From Macropodus opercularis (Eukaryota > Chordata > Actinopteri > Anabantiformes > Osphronemidae): DNA of 64,000 nucleotides. Location: the NCBI GenBank assembly GCA_030770545.1, contig CM061104.1:9495001-9559000 (forward strand). The letters are read 5' to 3'. A program made the translations under genes and the position numbers. Shown piece by piece: positions 35,340 through 47,600 of this stretch (the first letter of the stretch is position 1; every line of letters begins with the position of its first letter). A model generated the notes under the pieces. The model saw nothing but the letters and a program-made list of their open reading frames with translations, was not told the DNA's origin and ran no database searches.

Positions 35340-36060
35340 GGAGAAATTGCAGCCTCAGTAGAGGAGAAGGAGAGGCAAACAACTGGGAAATGAATGAATG
35401 GTGTGTGCGAGAGAGAGAGAGAGCGAGAGAGAGGCAGACAAGAGCTTCCAGACAGGGTGACCTACATTCAGCACTGTCTGAAGTCAAATAGAGTGAGAGG
35501 GGTAAGAGGCACAGAGACAGCCAGTAGAAACAGAGCAGCTAGAAGAGGTAGCAGGAAAGACAGTTGGGGGGAAAAAACGAGAATCAGATAGTGAAGACAA
35601 GCAGAAAAGAGCAGAGCCAGAAGAGAAAGCCGATTCTCAGCTGGGATCAGTCATTTTTCATTCTGTCCATCCTCTATTTTCCCCTTTGTGCGTTCTCTCA
35701 TGCTCCCTTTCCTCCTTCCTCTCGTGTCCTCTTCCTACCCGCTGTTCTGCTGCTTTCTGTCCATCCCTTACCATTAATCAACCATTGTCTGGGACGTCTG
35801 GAAGAATACAGCTGCCTATGGAGCAACGCCAATCTGTGGCACCCCAGCAGGCAGAGAAACATTTAGGAGAGTCACTTCTCTCACTTGTGTTGTTTTTACT
35901 CTTGTTCCTCATCCTGTCTCCTTTGTCTCTTCATCTACTATTGCTTCCTCTCACCTCCCATTCCCCCATTCTTTAACCTTCTTCCCTCCATGTCCAAACA
36001 CCCTTAACCCCTCCCCACCTACATTTATCTCTGTCCTCCTTCTCTTCCACTGGCAGCATT
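35340..36060 (+). repeat. Purine-rich block followed by pyrimidine-rich block
   Basis: From about 35340 to 35640 the plus strand is G/A-rich, including (GA)n at 35408-35431. From about 35650 to 36060 it is C/T-rich (CCCTTTCCTCCTTCCTCTCG and similar). The switch is abrupt. No coding evidence. Confidence 0.6.
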
Positions 36061-39000
36061 TATCTATCTCTGGGCAGCTCTAATGGTTTTTCTATGGTGG
36101 ATTACTTTGTCCAGTTGCATGCTGTTATCAAGCCACACTGCAGGGGAAGGAAAGAACCAGACAGACTCTCTTCTTGTTTAAAAACAACATCATTTGTTAT
36201 AAGGGATTGTTGATCCCCAGCAGCAGTAATAGTTATGACAGTAGCAAATGAGCAAGTCACGTGAAGTGAAGATACGGTGACAATAATCCTAATCTCACCA
36301 AATAGTCTTTTTCTAAACCTAACCAAGTAGTATGTGTGTAAAGCTAACCAAACTGACCTTCCCATGTGTTTATTGTCATTTCCATGACAACAAAGGTCAG
36401 GCAGGTTTCTTACGCTCGCCCCGTCTTTTTCATCATTTCCCTCTTCCTCTCTCCCTCCTCCTCCTCCACCTCACGTCAGTCTTCAGGGATCAGTGTTAAG
36501 GACATGAGAGGGGATTGCAACTGAAGGAGAGGGAATGACATGGGTAATGGGTGAGGACATACAGGCACCTGTCAGGGAAAATCAAGAGCAGAGACGGGGA
36601 GGAAATACATTATTCATGTTATAGAATTATTTTGCTTTTTGCCTTCTTGATCAGAATCATGCATTTATTTATACTCGAAGAGAAGAGGACTTTCTGTCTG
36701 CAGCTCCGTTGTTTTTGACTTTTAGAAGCACCCGTGGGAAGCGCTCACAGTTCTCAGGCCTTCACAAAGATGTCAGTGATGGGAAGGTGTTTTCTGAAAA
36801 CGTGATTTGTGTGAAAGCACAACGGAAAAGTGTAAATCTCAAGTTCTATCACATTGAGCTACAGCAACTACACAACATGTTCACACTTCACTGACATGCA
36901 GTAAATGGCTTTTCCTACAGCCTGTAAACACATATCTGATAAAATAATAGTTAATGGCAAAAAGCAATGGAAATAAGAATAAAATACTAGAAAACAAATG
37001 TTCACGCGAATACATGAATATTAACGTATGTATTTTCGCAACTGACACAAAACGATCATTATATATAGTATATAGAGATGATCAATTCTTGATAATCCTA
37101 CTGTCCCAATGTTTGATTTTTAAAGGAACAATACTATGTTGCAACAGTGATGCAGCTACAGCTCTATCACGAAAGCACCGTCTGTGACCAAGATGGTGAA
37201 CTCTACGCCCTGCCGCCACCTCTGATCCTACATCTCTGTACAACACATGATGTGGATATTTAATTGTTTTTATTGCTTACTGCAGCACTGAAGCGGCCTA
37301 AATCATCACTAAGTGCCCCCAGTGGCTGTAGCCCTGACAGATACTAGCTTACTTGGTTGACAGGCTTGTTTAGGCCACGGCTCTTTCTATATCAACATAA
37401 TAAGCTTGACCTTTAAATAAACATGCATTCAGTCAACCACTAGCATCCCCCTACCTTTTATACTGCAATCTTCCTACATCATGTGGAAGGTCCATTATTT
37501 GTAAAAGCCATTTCCACATCACACCCCTTGCTTTAAGCCACTTACAGATACTATTATATGCACTTACATTTCTTCCTGTTTGTCTCACTTTTATCTAATA
37601 ACCTGTCTCAGGGAAATTGAGGAAAATCTTCAAAACTGAAGTGACTTCAACATCATAGAGTGCATTATTACTGGATGGGTTTGTTCTTATTGTAAGGAGC
37701 ACAAGGCAGACAGGTCTACCTGTCAAATACAGTCTAAAAAGTGCTGTTAAATTAGAGATGCTGTGCGGGACTAACAGGATGGTGAATGCACGCCGCTGTG
37801 CTCCTCTTGAAGTAAATGGCATCTATTAGTGGAGTGAGGTTTTGTATTCTCACCATATAACTCTACATGGTTCCTTGCCAAGTCCTTTTTCTATATGACA
37901 TTTCAACAGTGAATAGTAGATGTGGCAATACAGCTTTTTCAAAATGGACTCTATAATATAAAAAAAATGCATGGTTGTTATGGAGTTATGTGTATTTATT
38001 GGTTTCTAAAAAGGTGACATATGTGGATGCAGTGCTGATGTTACGGATTAAGACATTTTGGGTTTTTTTTATACCAATTGCACTTAAAGGTCTGTCAACA
38101 ATATTAAAGTAGACATAATAATTTCTCAAGATTTATTGCGAGTTCCACCAAACCTGTACAATGAAATTCAGTACAGCAGCTGATGCCATAGATTCAAGTT
38201 TGACAAGGCTGTAATAAGACATTGTAACCACGTAAAGGTAGAATTAATGATTTAATTAGCCTTTACAGGTGTACCTAATAAATCAACAGATATTGAATAG
38301 GTGCCATGTAATCACTGAATATGGTGCAATGCCTCTAGAGTTTGATTCAAAAGGTCAAACACTGGTCAAGTTCAAATGTTGTTAAATGAAGGAGTTGTCT
38401 TCCTTCCTGTGTTATTCATGTCACATTTTGTTAACTTTAGCTCAGGGATGGCTGTTATACGTTACAGTCTAGTGTCAGTAGGTGGTCAGGGTGCTGCATT
38501 AAACCTTCATGGTTGTATATCTGTGAATCAAATCTCTGGTCCTTAGCTATGAAACACATTAGACATCATAAAATAGGGACTCCAGCCAAGCAAGATGCCT
38601 AAAAGGTGCACTGATAAATCCATCAGGGCACCGGGTACGTTTAAGTATGCAGTGCTGTTCTTTGCACACCCCCAAACACATCTGATTGTAATTTTCCCCC
38701 TTGTCATTTAATTTAAAACATTTTTGATGTGTATATAAGAATAAGCGCACTTTTCCAATGTCTGTGAAACAAATTAAAATGAATTTGACAATATGATGTT
38801 TCTTTTTCTGCTGCATAAAGACAAATAAGCACATCACAGTAAAAGCACTTAACAAATTAAAACAGTTCGTTTCAGTTATGTCCGATAAATTCCCCATAAC
38901 AATTCTAATAACAGGACCCTAAAAGCATCACATGGGGTTTGGCACATCGATTTACAAATTTTTACATGATACATTTTTTCCACATACACTAACTCTAACG

Positions 39001-40543
39001 CAGAGACAGATCTGTACGGATCTGTGTTTTGACATCGTGCAGACACCTCACTGTTGACGGAGGATGCTCTGTGCTGCACGTAATTAAAACGGTCACTTCA
39101 GCGTTGTGCTGTTCTGCAGGCATAATGCCCACTTGTATCTGCAGTCTTGCTCCTCCAGAAGGTGAGAAGCAGGTTTCAAGTAACAGACAGGTCGAACCAG
39201 CTTCAAACTACCGACTCAACTCAATGTGACGCGGTGACTCGCACACATATTATGTTGTGTCAACAGATGTACAGATAACCCATTTGAACTCAAATGGAAA
39301 AAACATGTGTGCAAACACACACTTGGGGTTCTTAGAGTAGTGTACACAACATTATGCATATGAGACACATAACAGAAGCATTTGTTTACTGAAGTTCAGT
39401 TTAACGGACCTGAAGGTCTGCATTTACATGTACACGAGACAGTTTGCATATAGCTCCAGCTCGTCGTTTATGCTTTTAGAGACTTTGGTTTCGCGAACTT
39501 CTATAAAAAACTGGTGTGAGAATAGAAATGATTTTTAAAGGAAGATTAATATATAGTATAAAGGATTAGTGTAACATTTTTTGGCTCATTTCCCACCCAG
39601 TGCAAAACTAGGCCTCATGTTTGCTTCTGCGTAGGTATAAGTGCATGTTTGTGTGTGTGCCAGTATGTGGGAATGCAAATAGATGGACTGCTAAATATGT
39701 CATGTCAGAGGTTTTTTACACAGTGAGTATAGCAACACATTGACACAGCGTCCTTGGGCCACGGGCAGCAGCACACACATAGTATGTACACATTCAGCAC
39801 AACATGGCTTAATGATATGGAATTTGACTTGCAGACACGTGTACTCAGAGGCTCGGCACAGTGACAGGTAAGCACACCCTTAGGATACTCCTGTGAAATG
39901 ACACGCTGCATGTTGACATGGTAAACTGCATACAGCTCGTCATGCTTCCAGAAACACGGATTAAAACCACCAAAACAGCCTGAAAACAATTTAATCACGC
40001 GCACCACTGTTTGGCCAGTTCAAAGAGGTCACCCTCTGTGGTAAGTCCCAACTCAGCGGCACACACAAGGTGGCTCGCGTTGTTCTTTCTCACGTACAGC
40101 ACGCAGACAATGACAAACATCAATAAGCGCAACACACACTGAACTTCACGGCCACGTACCCACAGATACGCGCACACAAACACACACCTCTCCCAGACAG
40201 TCCCATATGGACTCATTAGGGGCCAGTCTATCACCACCTGTGCACTGAACACCCAGTGGACCAGCAATGACACTGACAATGGGCAGGAGTTGAGCAGGGA
40301 ATATACACACACACACACACACACACACACGCAGGTGCAGGCTACCATGCACATATGGAGCATGTGTGCAGAGCTATAAGAACACAACACCTCTTGGAGA
40401 CAGGCAGCGGCGGTTTCTAAACAAGCCGTGCATTATAGGTTGAAACCAGAGGGAGTCATGTATTTAAACCTCTATGCACAAACACCATCTTTTACTAGAT
40501 GACGTTTCTTAATATAAAGGTTAAATTGAAAACGCTACTGATT
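36061..40543. other. Non-coding gene-desert stretch
   Basis: No recognisable gene. A (CA)n run lies at about 40306-40331. Confidence 0.6.
38266..38283 (+). repeat. Partial copy of the ACAGGTGTACCTAATAAA repeat end
   Basis: It shares ACAGGTGTAC.TAATAAA with 14111-14129 but diverges immediately afterwards. This could be an eroded repeat end or chance. Confidence 0.3.
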
Positions 40544-40604
40544 TGTAGGTTTACACATGGAATTAAGGGACAAAAATTCCCTTAATTCCATGTGTAAACC
40601 TACA
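40544..40604. repeat. Perfect 27-bp inverted repeat with 7-nt loop
   Basis: The left arm 40544-40570 (TGTAGGTTTACACATGG...AAGGGA) is exactly reverse-complementary to 40578-40604. The loop is CAAAAAT. The symmetry ends abruptly on both sides. There is no coding content and no recognised transposon terminus. Confidence 0.97.
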
Positions 40605-41089
40605 CATTCCCTCCATTAGAGTTTGAGGAGGGAAACCAGGTGACATGAGAAAATGATGCTAACCGGTGTCTCCTTCAAGTTGTACGTTCAGTTCAGCTTA
40701 CTGTGAGGAAGGCCGATCAATACTTCTCCAAGTCGGTCAAGTCATGATTAGCTAAGCTTAGATATCCATTTAAATACCAGAAACAAAGGGGACAGCAGGA
40801 TGGACACACAATAGACCAGATGCCAAAAAAAACCAAAAGACTTTGTTTCATGTCTTGTCATTGAGGGATAACGGTAAATAAGCTGGGTCAGTGATTCTGA
40901 CTCTGGAAAACCGCAGTCGAGGCCCATCGTATACTGTACATGTGGCTGATTAACGTGAGGGTCGGGCTAGGAGGTCGTTTTATGGAACCAATCTGACATG
41001 TTCAAAGAGCTGTTTGAGGGCTAGGGTTAGTATGGGTTTGACTTAAAGTGAGTGGAGGTTAGTTGAGGTTAGGTTAAAGGGCTGGGGTA
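40605..41089. other. Non-coding, no gene seen
   Basis: Ordinary non-coding sequence with some GGTTAG-like words around 41025-41080, too irregular to be telomeric. Confidence 0.6.
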
Positions 41090-41208
41090 CGCATTATGCC
41101 TCAAAGTGTGTGCGGGAGGGAAGGAATTCCCAGGGTGCCTCTTGATCTACCTGCTTTAAGGGGTCTGTGCATGTATGAGAGAGAAAGAGACAGGCAGGGG
41201 AATTAAGG

Positions 41209-41249
<41 letters not shown>

Positions 41250-41410
41250 CCATCAGTACACCTTCTAGTGTCAAATGGAATTCCCAGAGCGACTGTTGAT
41301 CTACCTGCATTAAAGGGTGTGTGAGAGTGTGTATGAGTGAGGAAGACGAGGTTGGGGGAATTGAGGGTGGGGTGACTGTGTGTGTGAGCACAGTGTGCCT
41401 TCTCTAGAAA
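41090..41410 (+). repeat. Diverged tandem duplication, period about 154 bp, with internal (GT)n
   Basis: GGAATTCCCAG followed by TTGATCTACCTGC(T/A)TTAA(G/A)GGG occurs at 41123 and again at 41277. Both are followed by GTATGAG, then GGGGAATT(A/G)AGG, then GTGTGTGTG. A partial third unit (TGTGCCTTCTCTAG, about 41394) matches ACACCTTCTAGTG at 41258. The first copy carries an expanded (GT)n at about 41213-41245. Confidence 0.8.
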
Positions 41411-44400
41411 CAGATGGTCTTGTCCCCTCAGTGGTCTGCTTATCAGGCTGATTGCTGAATTATAGCTGAGGTTAGGGAAATTGGCTCTGTACTGGATTTG
41501 GATTTAGTTCGCCCACTGGAACCACAACACAGCAGTGTTTACAGACCCGCCACTTTAAAACGACTACACTCTTTGTCAATTCCAGTCGCTCTCTTTTCTG
41601 CATCATCCATTCACCTACCATCAATTGTGGGAGTTGATTTACTGAAGCTTTATTATTAGCTACATGGCTAACAGCTGACTGTAATTAGATTCATAGAGCC
41701 CAAATCCCTCCTTACAGCAAATCCAGAGTGGATTTTGATATTGTTGATCAAGTTCAAGATATTTAGTTTAAATTCTTTGTTTCATGATTTTGTTTTAAAT
41801 AATAAAACGTTTTTCATTAAAATGACATTTGCATCCTTCCGTTCCTGGTAACTGGTGAATAAATGTGAGATACTATCTGAGCAACAAGAAGAAAAAAAAA
41901 AAAAAAAAAAAAAAGATTTGTCCTGCTGATCTGCCACGTTCGACGGGGACCACTGCAGAGCTTTAAAGGAGCCTGGGAGCTACAGTAAAGGTAGCAGAGA
42001 GCAAAAGGAATACTGTGGCTAAGGGCAAGATCTGCAAAAGGGGCCGCATCATGTTTCATCAGCTGATTTCAAGGAGAAGGCGGCTGCGTACATCACAAGC
42101 ACAAGGAAATAGTTGTTATGCCGACTCCTTTCCCTTCATGTGCGTTTCACTCGTGAACCATGACTACGTCAATACTTTCAGCATGGTGGGCGACTTGAAT
42201 GGGAAATGTTCATCAGCTCGTGGTGTCGTTTTTTGAGTCACACCTGTACCAATAAGTCTGTACAGAGCCAGTAGACTGGACGCGATGCAGTTCTCAGTTC
42301 TCACCATGTTTGTATTTGTACTTAAAAGCGACACTTTCACACTTGACTTGCTGCTTCATTTTACAGCTATTGCAGAAGCTACTTTAATAATCAGCAGGGT
42401 TCCAGTGAAACTTCTACAACTTTGCTGCAGATGTCACAGAGGGCAAAAAAAAAAAAGAATTCAAGAGATTACACATTACAGGAAAGTCTGTCATATCTCA
42501 TCATCCTTGCAAACCTTCTGCCTCCTTTTATCCATTGTTTTATCTGAGCTGCTCTTTTCTAGACCCCTGCTATGAGGAAGAAGAAAGAATGGCTGAAATG
42601 GGTGAGAGAGGGAAGGTGGAGATGAAGGATGCCTACAAAATAAAGTTTAAAGAAAAACTTTCTGCTTCCAGTTTATCGGCACAATTAAACTTTCTTATAA
42701 AAGACATGTTTAACCAGTTTCCAAATTTCAAAAGCTTCTTTTCTGCACATCTGTTGGCATGCTACCTTGAATATTTCAATCATTGTATTTATTTTTAAAA
42801 TGAAATAAATAAATACGATAACTACATTTACAAGTGTCACAAGGACTGGGAAGTTGTCTTCTATAGAGTTTCAAAATATAAGAAAAGTAGAAGTCTGTAG
42901 ATACACAAGAAGAACAAATTAAAGCGGTTTCTTCTTCAAAGACTAAAAAAAAACAGCTATTTATTCTTTTCCATCATGAAAAATGTTTGTACCTGATTCA
43001 GCGTAGTTTCACCTTTTGACCTACAGCATATTTATATAAAGCAAAGAGATTCCTGTCTCTAGAACGTTGTCTCCATGTGAAAACCATGAATGTCTTTCTT
43101 CCTAAGCCTTTTAAGAAAAACACTTTTCATTTTATATTTAATTTCCCTCCACGTTAACACATTGTTGTGTTTGTTTTGCACTGCTGTAACCCTGGACACA
43201 GCATTGCCGTTATCCTTGATCTTACATTCTTCCTTCAATGCAGGACCGAAACTCACAGCTTTACAGTTGCCTGAGATGAGTTAATCTTTGCATTGCGGTA
43301 AGAATCTGTATTGAAAACTGCAGCCTCAAATATGAAATTATGCTTTTATCATAATAATAATAATAGCACTTCTTTTGGTTGCCGTTATCGTTTTTATTAC
43401 AGGTGGATCAGTGTCATTTCTCCTGCCAACATGGCAGCGTTTTAATTTGACTGATGAATTCTAGGACTGAGTGGGGTCACCTCCCAGAACCACACTGCCC
43501 AGTTAAAAAGTCCATGCAGAACAGACAAAGATGATAAGTGCCAGTGTTGTTTTTGAACAGCAAATGAGCACAGAGTACTGGGGTCATGGGACACAAGGTG
43601 GCAATTACTGTTCACTTGGTGATGAGCCGCCTGAAAACTACTTGAGGATATTTTTATCTCAAAGTCGTCTAATATGCGATAAAAAGAGTCTGTGAGCTTT
43701 TCACCTTCTGGCTGTAAAAAAGAGTAACAGTCTGAAACACGTTCACACAGTGTGGTGACTAAAGTGTCTGTTAAACAGGGTTTTATTCTGCACTGGATGA
43801 ATCGTTGAAAAATTAACACTGAAATACTGAAAACTGATTAACACCACTGTGATAGTTATGCATCACAGGTTTAGTGCCGATCCCACTTCACTGTATGGTC
43901 AGAAATAGTAAAACACATTTGTTGTATGGCTGCATGTACAGTAACAGACGTGTGTTATGTTAAGTTAAACCGTGTTAAACGCTGCCATTTGAAGAAACTC
44001 TCCTGACTGATGGCACATTCACTAAAAGGTTTGCTGCTTCGGTCTTGATAAATATTGAAAGACAAAATCTGTGACTCAAAAGGCCTCATCATAGGGGGAT
44101 GCACAGTCCAGAGCAGACACATTACCCAAACAGATAAAGCTGTGGATTTAGGACTTTTCAGTTTTGTCGTCTAGTTTAAAACACTAAAAAAAAGTAATCA
44201 AATGCATTGGTACAGGTCAAGGGTGTCCTGACCCCTGTACACCACCACGTTACCTTTTATCTATTTATATTCCACTGCACATTCTTACTCTTCAACATGT
44301 GTTTGTGATGCCGTGCCTGTCGTGTAACATGCATTTGGATTTGCACCATCAGAGTTGAGGAAGTCAAAAATCAATGCTTGTGTGCTCCTGTAAGCATTCA

Positions 44401-44495
44401 TGCAAATACAAGATAGAAAACTCAGTACAGTCTAATTTGCAGCTGAAAAGCCTTTAATTGTGGGTATGAAAAAGGTGTTTGTGTGCTCCTCTGTA
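41411..44495. other. Non-coding, no gene seen
   Basis: Contains a poly(A) run of about 23 (41892-41914) and AT-rich sequence. No gene was recognised. Confidence 0.6.
41892..41914. repeat. Poly(A) run
   Basis: About 23 adenines. No SINE body was recognised before it. Confidence 0.9.
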
Positions 44496-44560
44496 TGTGT
44501 GTGTGTGTGTGTGTGTAGTATCCTGGTGCACTGCCAGCGATTCAGTCATTAGCATCCTGC

Positions 44561-44599
<39 letters not shown>
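44496..44599. repeat. Facing (GT)n and (CA)n runs that can pair
   Basis: (GT)10-11 at 44496-44516 and (AC)18 at 44563-44599 are separated by about 46 bp, so they form an inverted repeat of roughly 20 bp stem. Confidence 0.9.
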
Positions 44600-44601
<2 letters not shown>

Positions 44602-47600
44602 TGCGCCAACACCCCAACACACACACTTTTACCCCCTCTGTGGAACACACACACAGTGTTATTTCCATTTATACACACACTCACAACATACCATTCAATT
44701 TCACACATGTCAGGGGAGATTCCCAACCAGGCAGTCATATTAAACCAACTCATTATTTATGCAAGGGGAGAGATTGCCAGTGCCAGATTTGCCTCATAAA
44801 ATGTTAATATATTCATCAGGAAATTGTAGTCTTTTAATCTGCCCCACCAAAAAAAAAAAAAAAAAACACTTTTCTGCCACTACATCACCATACTGCGCTC
44901 ATTCTCCTTCCTTTCCCACTTCCTTCTCTAATTTCCTATCTATCTTCTTATCTTCATCCACGGGGTCATGGACATGTGCAAGATCCAGGATGATGACCTA
45001 GGCGAGTCTAGACTGTAATTTTCTTTATGACAAATCCTTTCTACATACAGTAGCATAATTAAATCCTTTAAATTTGTTTTGTATAAAGATATTTAGATTA
45101 ATTTCAATTCATAAATATGTTGCATAAAAGTATATTAATAACATATGATGAATAGTGTTGATTATTGAGTAAGTTATATCAATGTTATATTATTTATCAT
45201 ATTTTTTCCTATCACATTTCTTTCCTTCCGTGACAAAAATATCTCCACTCCTTCTTTTCTTTTATTAAAAAAAAATTCTCTCACCTAAAATGAAGCAGGG
45301 CTATCTAGCTGAAAATTGCCTCAGTTGCTATGCGACGGCAGCAACATCAGCAAAGCCCTGTCATTTCCCAAGCCAAACTAATATCCCATAATAACCTCAA
45401 ATAAGCCCTCTGCTCATGTGCGTGTGAGAGAGCGAGACAGAGATAGAATGGCAGACAGTATCCATCTGTCTGTCTGCATGAATACTGTACTTGTGTGCAC
45501 ATTACACATAAAGGCGTCTATCTGCTGTCTTGTTTTTGCCCAGTGTGTCTAGTTTTGGCTATAGGAACAGAGCTTAAGGCAATAATTTGAAATAAAAGAA
45601 AGAGAACCTGGTGTTATTGGAATAACATTGCAAATGCAGTGCATTTTAAATTAGTACATGGATTATTCTTTATCACTGTTGTTTCTTTAGATGAAGTAGA
45701 TGCTTCAGGGTAAAATAAAAAAACAGTCACTGTTAAGATTTTCTGTACAAAATCATTATAATTTGGTTTGGCACCAAAACAATGCTATGAATATCATCTA
45801 ATGACAGGTTTATGCCCAAATGACATATGATATGATATATTAGTTCGTTGCAGAACAGTTTGGGACAGACAAGTGCACCAGTCAACAACAACAACAACAA
45901 CAACACGTTTACAGTATGTGTAGAGTGTGATGGTGTGAGTTGTTGCCTGTGTGCCATGTGCAGAATGAGAGCTGGTGCCTTCTTCTACACAAAGTAGAGA
46001 GATGAACTTAGTAAAAAAGGTCATTTTAAATTATCTTGAGAGAAAACCTAAAAAGAGAAATGAAACAATCATACCTTTCCCATTTACAGCTAATACTTCA
46101 GTGTCCTTGAACAAGCCATTCGATCAACCATCATTCATGTACAGCTTGGACCAGACTGAAAACAAAACAAAACCAGTGACTTTTTGTAAATGCACAATTA
46201 TTTGACCAGCAAACACACGTGTGGACATATTTGCCATGTTTGAACCAACACTCTATGTACAGTATACTGCATTTCCTTTGACCATCCAGTATATGGAAGC
46301 CTGACATCAGGTAATTGGATTGTTTCTCATGCAGGAAAAGTGGCAGCATTTTTCCAGCTCCATATGTGATGTCCCGCCTGCAAGAATCTATGGATTTTAC
46401 CATGTGAAATCACAGTTAAACTGATTTGCCAAAACAGCTACTGTGGGCGTATAAACCTGTTCCATCTTACCCAAAGAAATAAATGAACCCCAATACTGGG
46501 TCAACTAAATATTCAATTTTACAAAAAGCTTTTCATCCATTCAGCAGGTGTCACAGACCAGTTATATTTTATCCAGTGAACATATGAATCACAGTTTTCT
46601 ACAGAAAAACTTAAAAAACCTTAAAACTACTGATACTTTGAAAACACTCAAATAAACAAAAAAATATACACATTAAAATGATAATCTTAAAGGCACTGGC
46701 CTTGACCCAGGCATTTCTTATTTTTAACAGTCTCAAGTGCTAATTTGAAAGCTCTTCTCCTTGTTACATGCTACAGAAATATTGCACAGGATTTAAAGAC
46801 AAAAGGAAACAAAAAAGGTTTAAAAGTCATCAGGCCACACACTGCTCTATTGATGCTTCATTTGAAAATTTATATTTCTGCCTTTTCTGATTTATGATCA
46901 TATTTTATGTCCTTTACCTACACGTTGCCGCTCACATTTTGTATTGTTGGATTAGAGTTAAATACACAGGATGACACGTACCAGCAGACAGCCTGCAGGA
47001 CTCAGGATACCAAATGTAATAAAAGGAGTAGGAATCTTCAAGAGAAACAAATATTTCAATGCATTCTAGCTGTTCTAAAAATGTCCACGGGTTTAACTCT
47101 TTGTCGTGTACCTTTCTATTCCCTTTGTCAAGGCTTTCAATCCAAGTGTTTTGAAACCAGCAACAACAACATCAAGCCAGCAAGAATGGCTGTTCTACCC
47201 AGGTAAAGGTCTTATGCTTCCTTCCTTCTTTAATCAAAGCATACACTACACACATCAAAATAAACATCTTGGCTCTTAAAGCTCTCCGTGATTCAAGTCC
47301 AAGTTTGCACTTTGAGTGCAAACTTCAGTCTAAACTTTCTTCAAAGAAACAACGTTGGCCCTGACAGCATGTAACAGTCTGACCTTCTGTACTTTCCAAA
47401 TATCAAAAGACTCATTTCAACACCCATTCATTCACTTTCACACATTAATATAACACATTCCCTGGTACAATAGGCCAACATACAAACACACGCAGATGGC
47501 ATACGCTGGGACCAATCCAATATGTGTGTGTGTGTGTGTGAGAGAGTGAGTGAGTGAGTGTGTGCGTGACTGTGGCTGCAGAAGGTTGACAGACAGTGCG

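Noticed and set aside
37305..37325. CTCF site (GTGCCCCCAGTGG)
   Set aside because: The spacing inside the core is one base short compared with the consensus.
41020..41080. Interstitial telomere repeat
   Set aside because: GGTTAG-like words are irregular and never form two consecutive TTAGGG units.
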